A DNA stretch of 46,252 nt from Bacteroidaceae bacterium (GTDB lineage Bacteria; Bacteroidota; Bacteroidia; Bacteroidales; Bacteroidaceae): the NCBI GenBank assembly GCA_017614465.1, contig JAGABW010000101.1, positions 1 to 46,252 of the forward strand, in the 5' to 3' direction. Under the pieces are notes generated by a model. That model saw only the letters and a program-made list of their open reading frames with translations. It was not told the origin of the DNA and did not search any database. The translations under genes and the position numbers were made by a program. Every line of letters starts with the position of its first letter. Position 1 is the first letter of the stretch. This document shows positions 1 to 8,423 of this stretch, piece by piece.

Positions 1-1
1 A

Positions 2-175
2 TTCCGTCATCGTTATGCAATTCCTCAATATCAGGAATCATCAGACGAGCGATATGCAACAATCGAATCGCTACAATCCCGTTATCCAGGGCTTGTCATT
101 GCTGGTAATCTGCGCGGTGGTATTGGTATGGGTGACAGAATAAGACAAGGAGCAACGATCGGGAACGAGCAATAG
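2..175 (+). CDS. hemG: Protoporphyrinogen oxidase, C-terminal end (partial, 5' end outside window)
   Basis: The open frame enters from the left edge and ends at TAG 173-175, giving 57 residues. It carries YPGLVIAGNLRGGIGMGDRI, which matches the conserved C-terminal FAD-contacting segment of HemY/HemG-type protoporphyrinogen oxidases (pattern YPGLxxAGNxxxGIGxxDxI). These flavoenzymes oxidise protoporphyrinogen IX to protoporphyrin IX in haem synthesis. Only the last part is visible, so a related FAD amine oxidase-fold enzyme cannot be fully excluded. A strong terminator follows 35 bases after the stop, so this is the last gene of its transcript. Confidence 0.75.
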   Translation, partial: FRHRYAIPQYQESSDERYATIESLQSRYPGLVIAGNLRGGIGMGDRIRQGATIGNEQ

Positions 176-209
176 TATCGTTAACAAACGACAAAACAAG
201 TTATTATGA

Positions 210-258
210 CAACAAGTCCGTAATATCAAGAATGAAGTATTACGGACTTGTTGTTTTT
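210..258 (+). terminator. Rho-independent terminator after the protoporphyrinogen oxidase gene
   Basis: Perfect 16-bp stem: 210-225 pairs with 238-253 around a 12-base loop, and a run of five T follows directly. Confidence 0.9.
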
Positions 259-346
259 ATGTCTTTAACCATCTCGTTCGTTTTTCGTTTCCACACGAAA
301 TGTTCATCAAGCACATAAAAACACACAACAAGTATGTTTCAGTTTA

Positions 347-1495
347 TTAGAATTTAAGTATGACATAATTACTCTTCTCTTCTATCTTTAAACCGGATGA
401 TTTATATACTTTTTTTAGAATCTTCACAAATTCCGATTTTGTGAAATCACTCTCATATTCGTGTTCCTCGACATATTCTAAAAACCTTGTCGGATCAACC
501 AACATATAATAATGTCCATCGTAATAATCGCGAAAACCAGGGAACCATCCATCGTAAACAAACTGACGCACCTCATTGGTTTTCGTGTTGATTTTTATAT
601 TTGTTCCTGGAGCATCCTTACGATATATATAACATATTATATTTTCATTTTCCATATAATACCCCGATATCATTGCAAAAACAGGCCCCTTCTCATAATC
701 CATTCTCGGTTTATCAGAAGACAACATCTCGTCATCAATAAAATGATAGCGTTTATTACGTTTACTATCCGATAAATCGATATAATAGAAGGCAGAATTC
801 AAACCATCACAATAATAAACCTTATCACCATCTGTTCGGATTTTATTAGCCGCATCTCCCCCTTGAGTGTTAATCAAGCCATTGGTCGGCAATAATTCAT
901 CAATTAGATTCAAGTCTTTATCATATACATGCAACAAATAATCAGAACCATCATAATCAGTTGCACAAATATATCCCGACGATGTCTTGGCTGTTTGGGT
1001 TTTCAACAAACAATCAAATCCGAATTCCTTAGATGTCAAAAACTTGCCACTTTTATCATATAACAAATTTTTATTGATACTTGTAACAATAATCGTGTCT
1101 CCTTTTCTATCAGTAGCAGTGTCCCATATTGTCACATATTCACCTCTTCCATTTCCTATTGCACCTATATGATTAAGAGCCTTACCATGCTTATCAAAAT
1201 ATAAGATTTTTGCTACCTCTGGTGAAGGATTATCATGCAGAAAAAAACCATTTTCAGTAACAATAAATGTTTTAGGCCAACTTATCATAAAAGAAATTGT
1301 ATCTTCCAACGGAATAATCTCTACATCCTTCATCAAATCAGCCACCTTTATCGTATCACATTTAAGGTCTTTCAAACGAATCTGAATATCTTCACTCACC
1401 TGAACGGACTCATTATTAGCACACGAAATAAATAAAAAACTATGACAAACAATCGTCATTACTAAAATATAAACAATTTGATTTCTGATTTTCAT
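347..1495 (-). CDS. 6-bladed beta-propeller lipoprotein
   Basis: 382 residues. The N-terminus is a lipoprotein signal with lipobox FISC and Cys25 as the lipidated residue, so the mature protein is membrane-anchored, probably outer membrane. The body fits the Bacteroidetes 6-bladed beta-propeller family (DUF5128/TolB-like): an opening segment with IPLEDT, then repeated blades such as YDKHGKAL and YDKSGKFL and a G-R-G-E-Y turn near residues 115-120. Function in this family is unknown. Members commonly lie next to genes for NVEALA peptides, as here: the NVEALA-like gene is 256 bases upstream on the same strand. The intervening DNA holds a long inverted repeat. The family call is from motif reading; the partner role is inference. 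Confidence 0.75.
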   Translation of the reverse strand: MKIRNQIVYILVMTIVCHSFLFISCANNESVQVSEDIQIRLKDLKCDTIKVADLMKDVEIIPLEDTISFMISWPKTFIVTENGFFLHDNPSPEVAKILYFDKHGKALNHIGAIGNGRGEYVTIWDTATDRKGDTIIVTSINKNLLYDKSGKFLTSKEFGFDCLLKTQTAKTSSGYICATDYDGSDYLLHVYDKDLNLIDELLPTNGLINTQGGDAANKIRTDGDKVYYCDGLNSAFYYIDLSDSKRNKRYHFIDDEMLSSDKPRMDYEKGPVFAMISGYYMENENIICYIYRKDAPGTNIKINTKTNEVRQFVYDGWFPGFRDYYDGHYYMLVDPTRFLEYVEEHEYESDFTKSEFVKILKKVYKSSGLKIEEKSNYVILKF

Positions 1496-1511
1496 AACGT
1501 TATATGATTTA

Positions 1512-1629
1512 ACTAATGGCTTAATCAGTAATTATATGAATCTATAAAGATACTATCTATAAAATCGAGTCTGATAATCTCAATTCAAAAACATATCTTA
1601 TGATATACAAACTGAATCAAGCCATTAGT
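1512..1629. repeat. Long imperfect inverted repeat between the NVEALA-like gene and the beta-propeller gene
   Basis: The left arm 1512-1528 (ACTAATGGCTTAATCAG) is the reverse complement of the right arm 1612-1629 except for one inserted base. The arms are separated by 83 bases. On the minus strand the repeat lies just upstream of the beta-propeller start codon (1495), so it could fold in the leader RNA or act as a protein-binding pair. There is no T-run, so it is not a standard terminator. No function is established. Confidence 0.6.
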
Positions 1630-1751
1630 GATTATTAGTGAATCTGTAACGTGCAAATAATATATCTCTAAAAAGGTTTGTAAAAACCATTTATAAAACC
1701 TCAAAAATTCATACTTAATTCATCACGTCACATTAACACATCTCTGTTGTC

Positions 1752-2273
1752 TTATTGTTTCTTAAAAGAATGAGCAGTTCCAGGTGGTATATTTTGGGGG
1801 TTTTGAGTTTTTATTTTAGGACTTTGGCACGCATGCAATTCATCAACCCAAAGCTCAACCATATCGGGAAGCATTCTACCAAAGAGCAACACACGCAACA
1901 TATACTCCGTCTTAGATACATACTCCGGGCACCTTGGGCGGCTGGTTTCACTATATGTTGTCTTAGTTATAGTGCAGTCTGCGTAATAAGTTTTACCATC
2001 CTGTTTATAAGGATGCTGATGAGATTCCTTTGAAACATGTTTTTCATAACAATATCCATCATACTCTCCTGCAATTTTAATTTTAGAGCCATCAGAGCCA
2101 GCTCCGTCTCCATCTCCATTTCCTGGAGCACTTAATGCAGATATATTTTCAAGAGCAAATAAATCCGCATTAGACATTTTGTTCAAATTATAAGTTTTAT
2201 AAGCTTTGTAGCCACCTAATCCAGAGACAGCCAAAGCAGCGACCAACATGGTTACTTTAATTTTCTTATTCAT
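1752..2273 (-). CDS. NVEALA-like exported protein
   Basis: 173 residues. The start MNKKIKVTMLVAALAVSGLG is a short membrane/export segment. It is followed by a leader-like stretch with ENISALS at residues 42-48, matching the NVEALA family signature (N-V-E-A-L-A), then a Gly/Asp-rich patch (GNGDGDGAGSDG). The mature half holds spaced cysteines (in YDGYCYE, YADCTI, PRCPEY and HACQSP), typical of this group. It is longer than most NVEALA proteins (usually well under 120 residues), and the last 50 residues are not recognisable; alternate frames there give only short cysteine-rich runs, so a frameshift could not be shown. The neighbouring beta-propeller lipoprotein supports the assignment. Function unknown. 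Confidence 0.6.
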   Translation of the reverse strand: MNKKIKVTMLVAALAVSGLGGYKAYKTYNLNKMSNADLFALENISALSAPGNGDGDGAGSDGSKIKIAGEYDGYCYEKHVSKESHQHPYKQDGKTYYADCTITKTTYSETSRPRCPEYVSKTEYMLRVLLFGRMLPDMVELWVDELHACQSPKIKTQNPQNIPPGTAHSFKKQ

Positions 2274-2805
2274 TTAATTTTTATTAGTATTTTGCCAAAG
2301 GCACCTTTGATTTGATTATTCCTACTCGTAAAGCTTTTCAGATTCCGCTCCTTTACACTGTCTGGTCAGCAATCGTCTTATCTGCAGTTGACGATTGATA
2401 TAGATGTAATCAATTTCTATATTCTATTATTTTTTTATTTGGGGTTGATTTTTATTTAACAGGCATTTATCACAATGATGTTTGCCAAGGATTTGACTAT
2501 ACAGCCGGTGTTTAACTTCTCTCATGACTTTTTGCTATAAACTAAGCACATGATAAAGCTTTGGGGTAAGACTTATGGTAAAGAACGGATTATTCCTGAC
2601 CATGAAGACTTGTAAGATTATGCTAAGGCACTAATCGAGTGCAAAACAAAAAAAAAAAACGACACATCCAAATTTTTATGCAAAAAAATCAAAAAAAATC
2701 ATATTTTTCTGTAAAAATCCACATTTTTCTATATTTATTAATACAAAAATAAAGGGGACGATTCTTGTAAAGAATATGCCTTAGAAAAAACATATTGAAA
2801 GCATA
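2274..2805. other. Gene-free AT-rich interval with A-tracts
   Basis: No intact gene is visible on either strand. Short open stretches around 2306-2398 and 2476-2635 read as plausible protein but are broken by stops, so they may be remnants of decayed genes; no family is recognisable. A hairpin at 2370-2377/2390-2397 lacks a T-run. A run of 12 A sits at 2648-2659, and 2640-2750 holds repeated A/T tracts spaced at about one helical turn, just upstream of the GH97 promoter. Confidence 0.5.
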
Positions 2806-2837
2806 TTTGGATTTATAATTAATTTTTCATACCTTTG
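2806..2837 (+). promoter_or_regulatory. Bacteroidetes-type promoter of the GH97 gene
   Basis: TTTG at 2806-2809, 20-bp spacer, TACCTTTG at 2830-2837. This matches the sigma-ABfr -33/-7 pattern closely and lies 31 bases before the ATG. Phased A-tracts upstream could act as an UP-like element. Confidence 0.85.
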
Positions 2838-2868
2838 CAACTCAATCAACAAATACATTATTATACAA

Positions 2869-4815
2869 ATGAAACAGATCCTATCATTTATTGCGCTTAG
2901 CTTAGCGTGTATTACAACTCAGGCACAAACAATAACAAGTCCTGACGGCAAAATCAAAGTTGATCTTTCAACCGCTGAAAATGGCCAACCTATGTACTGC
3001 GTTACCTATGATGGCACTAAAATTATCGAGAATTCTCCACTTGGACTAAACACCTCAATAGGAGATTTCACACAAGGTCTAAAAGTCAAAGCTGAATCAG
3101 AAACAAAGTCTGTTAATGGAGCATACGACATGAAAAATGGAAAAGCAAGCCATTTTACATTCAACGCAAACGAAAAGACTATCACTTACGCAAAAGAAGA
3201 CAAAGAAGCGTTTGATGTTACTTTCCACATTGACAATAACAACATTGCATTCAGATACAAGATGTATCCACAAAGAGACCGTCTTTCATGTATGGTAAAG
3301 AACGAATCTACTACTTTCACTATGCCTGAAGGAACAACTACTTTCTTGTGCCCTGCAATGGGACCTCAAGGTGGTTTTGCTCGCACTGCACCAAGTTACG
3401 AAACATTCTATGAATATGATGCAGAAATGGGCAAGAACGGTCACGGACGTGGTTTCACATTCCCTGCACTTTTCAAACTCCAATCTTCAAAGAGCTCAAA
3501 ACAAAAGAATGCAAACATTTGGGTTATGCTCTGCGAAACTGGTGTTGACGGAACATATTGCGGTTCACGTCTTGAATGCAAAGGCAACAAATATATCGTA
3601 GCATACCCAGAAGATGCTGAATTCGGTGGTGTAGGTACAAGTGCTCCTGGCATCATGCTTCCTGGATTTACTCCATGGAGAACTATCACTGTTGGTTCTT
3701 CACTCAAGCCAATGGCTGAAACAAGCATCATGTGGGACCTTGTTTCTCCTAAATATGAAGCAAGCCAAAACTACAAATACGGTCGTTCTGTATGGAGCTG
3801 GATCATCAGAATGGATGCAAGCTGCAACTACGACGAACAAAAAGAATATATTGACTTCGCTGCTGAACTTGGATGGGAATACATCCTTATCGATGCTCTT
3901 TGGGACACAAATATCGGTTACGAAAGAATGGCAGAACTTGTAAAGTATGCTGCAAGCAAGAACGTTGGTGTGTTCCTCTGGTACAACTCTAACGGTTACT
4001 GGAACGATGCTCCACAAGGTCCACGTGGCAAGATGCATTCATTAATTGAACGCAGAAAAGAAATGGCATGGTTAAAGAAAACTGGTGTTAAAGGACTTAA
4101 GATCGACTTCGTTGGTTCTGACAAGCAACAGACTATGCAGATGTACGAAGACATCCTTGCTGATGCAAACGAATACGGACTTGAAATCATATTCCACGGA
4201 TGTACATTACCACGCGGTTGGGAACGTATGTATCCTAACTTCGTAGCAAGCGAAGCTGTACGTGCAAGTGAAAACCTTTCATTCGGTCAGCACGACAACG
4301 ATATTGAAGCTCTTGCTGCAACTATCCACCCTGTACTCCGTAATGCCGTTGCAAACATGGACTTCGGTGGTTCTGCACTCAACAAATTCTACAACAAAGG
4401 AAACAACCGCGGTCGCAAACGTATCACTTCTGATGTTTACGCTCTTGCAACAGCAATCCTTTTCCAAACACCTGTACAGAACTTCGCACTTGCACCAAAC
4501 AACCTTACTGACGCTCCAGCATGGGCAATCGACTTCATGAAGGCTGTTCCAACTTCTTGGCAAGATGTTAAGTTTATCGACGGTTACCCTGGCAAATATG
4601 TTGTTTTGGCACGTAAGTCTGTTGACGGCAAATGGTATGTAGCTGGTGTTAATGCTACAAAAGAACCACTTAAACTCAACATTGCGATTCCAATGTTCGA
4701 AGCTGGTCAACAAGTTAAGCTCTATCTTAACAACAACGTAAGCAATGCTAAGGTTAACAAGAAGCGCACTATCGACGTTGTGATACCAAGCAATGGCGGT
4801 GTGGTTATCATGTAA
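2869..4815 (+). CDS. Glycoside hydrolase family 97, retaining alpha-galactosidase-like
   Basis: 648 residues with signal peptide MKQILSFIALSLACITTQAQ, so periplasmic or outer-membrane facing. An N-terminal beta-sandwich (about 25-290) is followed by a TIM-barrel (WSWIIRMD, LIDALWDTNIGYE, GVFLWYNSNGYW, GLKIDFVGSDKQ) and a C-terminal beta domain, the GH97 architecture. The barrel has Asp413 in KIDF, where retaining members such as BT1871 carry the nucleophile Asp and inverting SusB-type members carry Gly; Glu462 in ASEAVRASEN is a candidate acid/base. This favours alpha-galactosidase-type activity over SusB-like alpha-glucosidase, but substrate is inferred. No SusC/SusD pair or regulator is adjacent. 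Codons are strikingly biased (CGT, AAC, TTC, GAC), suggesting high expression. Confidence 0.88.
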   Translation: MKQILSFIALSLACITTQAQTITSPDGKIKVDLSTAENGQPMYCVTYDGTKIIENSPLGLNTSIGDFTQGLKVKAESETKSVNGAYDMKNGKASHFTFNANEKTITYAKEDKEAFDVTFHIDNNNIAFRYKMYPQRDRLSCMVKNESTTFTMPEGTTTFLCPAMGPQGGFARTAPSYETFYEYDAEMGKNGHGRGFTFPALFKLQSSKSSKQKNANIWVMLCETGVDGTYCGSRLECKGNKYIVAYPEDAEFGGVGTSAPGIMLPGFTPWRTITVGSSLKPMAETSIMWDLVSPKYEASQNYKYGRSVWSWIIRMDASCNYDEQKEYIDFAAELGWEYILIDALWDTNIGYERMAELVKYAASKNVGVFLWYNSNGYWNDAPQGPRGKMHSLIERRKEMAWLKKTGVKGLKIDFVGSDKQQTMQMYEDILADANEYGLEIIFHGCTLPRGWERMYPNFVASEAVRASENLSFGQHDNDIEALAATIHPVLRNAVANMDFGGSALNKFYNKGNNRGRKRITSDVYALATAILFQTPVQNFALAPNNLTDAPAWAIDFMKAVPTSWQDVKFIDGYPGKYVVLARKSVDGKWYVAGVNATKEPLKLNIAIPMFEAGQQVKLYLNNNVSNAKVNKKRTIDVVIPSNGGVVIM

Positions 4816-4839
4816 CTTCCAACTGAAATAATCAATAAA

Positions 4840-4877
4840 AATAATCGGGCTATCAAATGATAACCCGATTATTTTTT
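4840..4877. terminator. Bidirectional terminator between GH97 and glf
   Basis: Stem 4840-4855 with 4858-4873, one internal mismatch, flanked by a T-run on the plus side and an A-rich stretch on the other. It can end both converging transcripts. Confidence 0.88.
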
Positions 4878-4894
4878 ATACTTATACTTATTTA

Positions 4895-5989
4895 TTACAA
4901 TTCCACTTTTAAGGCTTCTTCCACTACCCGATCCATATCGAAATATGCATATTGAGCTAAACGGCCACCGAAAATCACTCGTGATTCTTTCTCTGACAAA
5001 GCCTTATATTTCTCATATACCGATTTGTTCGTCTCATCATTGATTGGATAATACGGTTCCATTCCCAGTTTCCATTCACATGAATATTCCTTAGAAATCA
5101 CTGTATATGGTATTTCATTAACTGAATCACCAAACATCTCAAAATGTTTATGTTCAATTATTCTTGTATATGGCACACTTTTATGAGTGTAATTAACCAC
5201 CGCATTACCCTGATAGTTTGGAGTATCCAATGTCTGATGTTCAAAACTGACTGTACGATACTGCAATGCACCAAACTGATAATCATAAAACTGATCAATC
5301 GGACCTGTATATACAATTTTATCAGCTATAGCATCCAACTCGGCTCTATTACTGAAATAATCACAATTGGTTCTGATTTCCACACCTTCAAGCAATCCTT
5401 CTATCAGTTTATTATAACCACCAATAGGAATACCCTGATAAAGAGCCTCAAAATAATTATTATCGAAAGTGAATCGTAACGGTAAACGTCGGATAATGAA
5501 CGAAGGCAACTCACTACATGGCCTTCCCCATTGCTTTTCGGTATAATCGCGAATCAGAGTTTCATAAATCTCACGTCCGACCAACGACAAAGCCTGCTGT
5601 TCCAGATTAGAAATCTCACCACGGTATTTCTGTTCTTCAATTTTCCGTCTTGCCTCATCAGGTGTGGTTACGCCCCACATCTGATAAAATGTATTCATAT
5701 TAAAGGGAAGATTATACAGTTTACCCTTATAGTTCGCTATCGGACAATTTGTATATCTGTTAAACGGAACTATTGAATTGACAAAATTCCAAACATTTTC
5801 GTTATTGGTGTGAAATATATGCGCACCATACATATGCACATTTATTCCATGCATGTTCTCACAGCGCAGATTTCCACCTACATGTTCACGCTTATCTACA
5901 ACAAGAACTTTCTTGCCTTCTTTATGAAGCCTGTATGCAACAACCGAGCCATACAAACCAGCCCCCACTATAAGATAATCGTATTGCAT
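4895..5989 (-). CDS. glf: UDP-galactopyranose mutase
   Basis: 364 residues, normal length. It interconverts UDP-galactopyranose and UDP-galactofuranose with a reduced FAD cofactor, in the cytoplasm. The FAD-binding GAGLYG is at residues 9-14, the adenine-side acid is at Asp32 in VVDKREHVGGN, and the family motif MYGAHIFHT is at 53-61; RDYTEKQWGRPCSELP and the C-terminal FGGRLAQYAYFDMD are also characteristic. It sits 11 bases after maf at the end of the bamD operon rather than in the capsule locus 22 kb away. It probably supplies Galf for the surface polysaccharide or another envelope glycan. Confidence 0.95.
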   Translation of the reverse strand: MQYDYLIVGAGLYGSVVAYRLHKEGKKVLVVDKREHVGGNLRCENMHGINVHMYGAHIFHTNNENVWNFVNSIVPFNRYTNCPIANYKGKLYNLPFNMNTFYQMWGVTTPDEARRKIEEQKYRGEISNLEQQALSLVGREIYETLIRDYTEKQWGRPCSELPSFIIRRLPLRFTFDNNYFEALYQGIPIGGYNKLIEGLLEGVEIRTNCDYFSNRAELDAIADKIVYTGPIDQFYDYQFGALQYRTVSFEHQTLDTPNYQGNAVVNYTHKSVPYTRIIEHKHFEMFGDSVNEIPYTVISKEYSCEWKLGMEPYYPINDETNKSVYEKYKALSEKESRVIFGGRLAQYAYFDMDRVVEEALKVEL

Positions 5990-6000
5990 ATATTTATTAT

Positions 6001-6600
6001 TTATTGGTTACGTGACAATTCTTCGTACAACCTTTGTACAGGAAGTCCCATTACATTAAAATAACTGCCTTCGATGGCACGTACACCTATATATCCAATC
6101 CATTCCTGAATGCCATATGCGCCAGCCTTATCGAAAGGCTTATACACCTTAACATAATGGAGTATTTCCTCGTCTGTAAGTTCCTTGAAAGTTACCTTTG
6201 TAGTTGTGGCAAAACTACTGATGCGCGGTTCGGCATTTTCCTGACCATAAACAACAGTAACACCTGTTATCACCTCATGAGTGCAACCCGAAAGCGCACG
6301 AAGCATATTACATGCATCCTGTTCATCTTTTGGCTTGCCTAAAACTCTACCATTCAGATAAACGATAGTATCACTTGTAATAAGAACTTCGTCAGATTTC
6401 ACTGTTGACAAATATGCACGTGCCTTCTGCAAGGAAATATACTTCGGTATTTCTTCACCTTGCAACGAATCAGGATAGGATTCGTCTATATCTTGAAGAA
6501 TTCTCACTTCAAAATCAAGTTCCAATCCTTTTAATAATTCTTTTCGACGTGGAGAATTACTTGCCAACACAATATGTTTACCATCCAAAAGCTTCATCAT
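6001..6600 (-). CDS. maf: Maf family nucleotide pyrophosphatase
   Basis: 199 residues from the chosen start. It hydrolyses non-canonical or UTP/dTTP-type nucleoside triphosphates to monophosphates; bacterial Maf is linked to cell-division arrest. The signature [14 protein letters not shown] lies at the N-terminus, with [17 protein letters not shown], the metal/substrate loop, and [11 protein letters not shown] further on. A longer frame begins at TTG (6625-6627), but Maf proteins start just before the SNSPRR motif, so ATG at 6598-6600 (or 6595-6597) is preferred. It overlaps the end of kdsC by about 20 bases, which indicates translational coupling. Confidence 0.93.
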   Translation of the reverse strand: MMKLLDGKHIVLASNSPRRKELLKGLELDFEVRILQDIDESYPDSLQGEEIPKYISLQKARAYLSTVKSDEVLITSDTIVYLNGRVLGKPKDEQDACNMLRALSGCTHEVITGVTVVYGQENAEPRISSFATTTKVTFKELTDEEILHYVKVYKPFDKAGAYGIQEWIGYIGVRAIEGSYFNVMGLPVQRLYEELSRNQ

Positions 6601-7096
6601 TATGCATCCATTTGTTTTGGGCAACAAGTACTTGTTCTATTACATCGCGGGCACATCCCTCACCACCCTTTCTTGGTGAAATATATGTAGAAATTGACTG
6701 TATCTCATGACATGCGTCAGCCGGACATACAGGGCATCCACAACGTTTCATCACCTCATAATCAGGAATATCATCACCCATATACATCACCTCGTCATCT
6801 GAAAGATTATACTTAGCACAAAGTTCATTATATGTATGAATCTTCACTGACGCTCCTAAATAGATTTCTTTAACGCCCAATCCTGCAAAACGCTTATAAA
6901 CGGCTTCGGTCTTACCGCCAGTAATAATCGCAATCAACATACCAGTTTTAACTGCATGTTGAATGGAATATCCATCTTTGATATTCACACTACGCATTGG
7001 TTCTCCTGAAGGATGTAAGTTTATTGTTTCAGAACTTAAAACACCATCTACATCGAAGAATATGGCGCGTATCTTGGTCAAATCATAATTTATCAT
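6578..7096 (-). CDS. kdsC: 3-deoxy-D-manno-octulosonate 8-phosphate phosphatase (KdsC-type HAD)
   Basis: 172 residues, the usual KdsC size without a cap domain. It removes phosphate from Kdo-8-P, giving Kdo for lipid A inner core. HAD motif I is FFDVDGVL with nucleophile Asp15 and Asp17; motif II is [12 protein letters not shown]; motif IV is [16 protein letters not shown]-like substrate loop residues are followed by the C-terminal [16 protein letters not shown] segment (here [14 protein letters not shown]) that completes the neighbouring active site in the tetramer. It overlaps the upstream DUF2520 gene by 14 bases. Confidence 0.92.
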   Translation of the reverse strand: MINYDLTKIRAIFFDVDGVLSSETINLHPSGEPMRSVNIKDGYSIQHAVKTGMLIAIITGGKTEAVYKRFAGLGVKEIYLGASVKIHTYNELCAKYNLSDDEVMYMGDDIPDYEVMKRCGCPVCPADACHEIQSISTYISPRKGGEGCARDVIEQVLVAQNKWMHNDEAFGW

Positions 7097-7847
7097 GAAT
7101 TATACTTTTTGACATTAATTCATAAATATTCTGTAAATCAGGATTTCCTGATAACATCTGAATATGTTTATTTATAACATTATTATCCTGTCGGGACGCA
7201 GGACCGGTCTGAGCATCTTTAGGAGGAAGCACATGGACTTTCTGAGTAACTTCATCAATCAACGGAAGCATAACATCGAAAGGAATTCCATGTTCTTGTA
7301 GGATTTTCTCACTTAAACGATAACAGTGATTGCTGAAATTACTGGCAAACACAGCAGCCAGATGTAAGAATTGTCGTTCTGACGAAGACAACCAATATAC
7401 TTTGTCCGACATTGAATTGGCCAAATCAGCAACAAGACTTTTATCTTTTGAGTCTGACACCTCCAGAAAGATAGGAATGTCTGAAAAATCAACAATACGT
7501 TGTTTGCTAAACGATTGCATTGGATAAAACACACCTCTGCGTTGTGCTGGGAGGACATCCATAGGCATACTGCCTGCAGTATGAACAAACAGACAGTCTT
7601 CACGACCTATATATATTTTAGAAGCGACCTCTGCCAATGCCTTGTCGCTCACGCTCAATATATATATATCAGCATCTGTGATTATTCTTTCAGTTTCGAT
7701 AACTGGTTCTGCATCAAAACACTTGGCAAGCATATAAGCCGATTCATATGTCCGACTATATACTTGCCTTATATTATGACCTTTTGAATGTATTGCGTAT
7801 GCTAAATTTGTTGCGAGGTTTCCCGCACCAATAATTACCACATTCAT
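7083..7847 (-). CDS. Rossmann-fold and DUF2520 domain protein
   Basis: 254 residues. The N-terminal NAD(P)-binding Rossmann domain starts with [14 protein letters not shown] and continues to about 120, with [13 protein letters not shown] and [13 protein letters not shown] typical of this reductase-like family. The C-terminal DUF2520 domain is all-helical ([20 protein letters not shown], then [15 protein letters not shown]). The fold is that of ketopantoate/F420-NADP reductase relatives, but no substrate is established. Its fixed place before kdsC and maf in Bacteroidetes suggests an envelope or housekeeping role. Confidence 0.88.
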   Translation of the reverse strand: MNVVIIGAGNLATNLAYAIHSKGHNIRQVYSRTYESAYMLAKCFDAEPVIETERIITDADIYILSVSDKALAEVASKIYIGREDCLFVHTAGSMPMDVLPAQRRGVFYPMQSFSKQRIVDFSDIPIFLEVSDSKDKSLVADLANSMSDKVYWLSSSERQFLHLAAVFASNFSNHCYRLSEKILQEHGIPFDVMLPLIDEVTQKVHVLPPKDAQTGPASRQDNNVINKHIQMLSGNPDLQNIYELMSKSIIHDKL

Positions 7848-7893
7848 CTTATCAAACCATTATAGTTATATAAAACTGATACGAATAATTATA

Positions 7894-8412
7894 TCAAAGA
7901 CCTACTACAGAATCCCACTTTAATCGTGATTCATCCTGCATTTTTCTTTCTGCATCAGGATATCCGAATCCTATTACACACAAGGTCTGATAGTTATCTT
8001 CGTATTTCAACAGAGCACGGATATTTGAATCGGCTGTTACTCCATCTTCAGTACCACGAAGGCGAATCTGACTCCAACAACTGCCTATTCCAAGTTCTGT
8101 TGCCTGATATTGCATAGAGACAGCAGCAATTGAAGCATCCTCAATCCATACATCTGTTGCATCTGTATCGTAGGCAACTACAACTGCCACAGATGCCCCT
8201 GCGAGATATTCTGCACCGGCAGATTTACATTGAGACAAAGCCTGCAACTGCTCTTTATCACGAACGACAAACAGTTTCCATGCACGCTTACTATGTCCTG
8301 TTGGAGACATAAGTGCTGCACGCAATATTGTTTTTAAGTCATCGTCAGACACTTGTTCATCTGTGAACTTTCTGATACTGCGACGACGTTGTACTATTTC
8401 CTTGAAATCCAT
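7894..8412 (-). CDS. Nitroreductase family FMN oxidoreductase
   Basis: 172 residues. The N-terminal RRRSIRKFTDEQVSDDDL is the FMN-binding signature of the nitroreductase family, followed by ALMSPTGHSKRAWKLFVV and the C-terminal GFGYPD segment. These dimeric FMN proteins use NAD(P)H to reduce nitro-aromatics, quinones or enones; the physiological substrate cannot be read from sequence. It lies 11 bases after DUF4293 and 46 before DUF2520, so it is part of the operon, although it is not a regular member of the bamD/omega/kdsC/maf neighbourhood as I know it. Confidence 0.88.
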   Translation of the reverse strand: MDFKEIVQRRRSIRKFTDEQVSDDDLKTILRAALMSPTGHSKRAWKLFVVRDKEQLQALSQCKSAGAEYLAGASVAVVVAYDTDATDVWIEDASIAAVSMQYQATELGIGSCWSQIRLRGTEDGVTADSNIRALLKYEDNYQTLCVIGFGYPDAERKMQDESRLKWDSVVGL

Positions 8413-8423
8413 TATTTTATTTT

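Noticed and set aside
1752..1930. Frameshift in the tail of the NVEALA-like gene
   Set aside because: The other frames give only short cysteine-rich runs; nothing showed a clear continuation of a known tail, so the single frame was kept.
2370..2397. Hairpin as a terminator
   Set aside because: Perfect 8-bp stem, but no T-run on either strand and no gene ending nearby.
4279..4713. 144-codon open frame on the minus strand within the GH97 gene
   Set aside because: It is the antisense shadow of a strongly codon-biased gene and has no recognisable protein features.
6601..6627. TTG start for maf
   Set aside because: Family proteins begin close to the SNSPRR motif, and ATG codons lie at 6600 and 6597.
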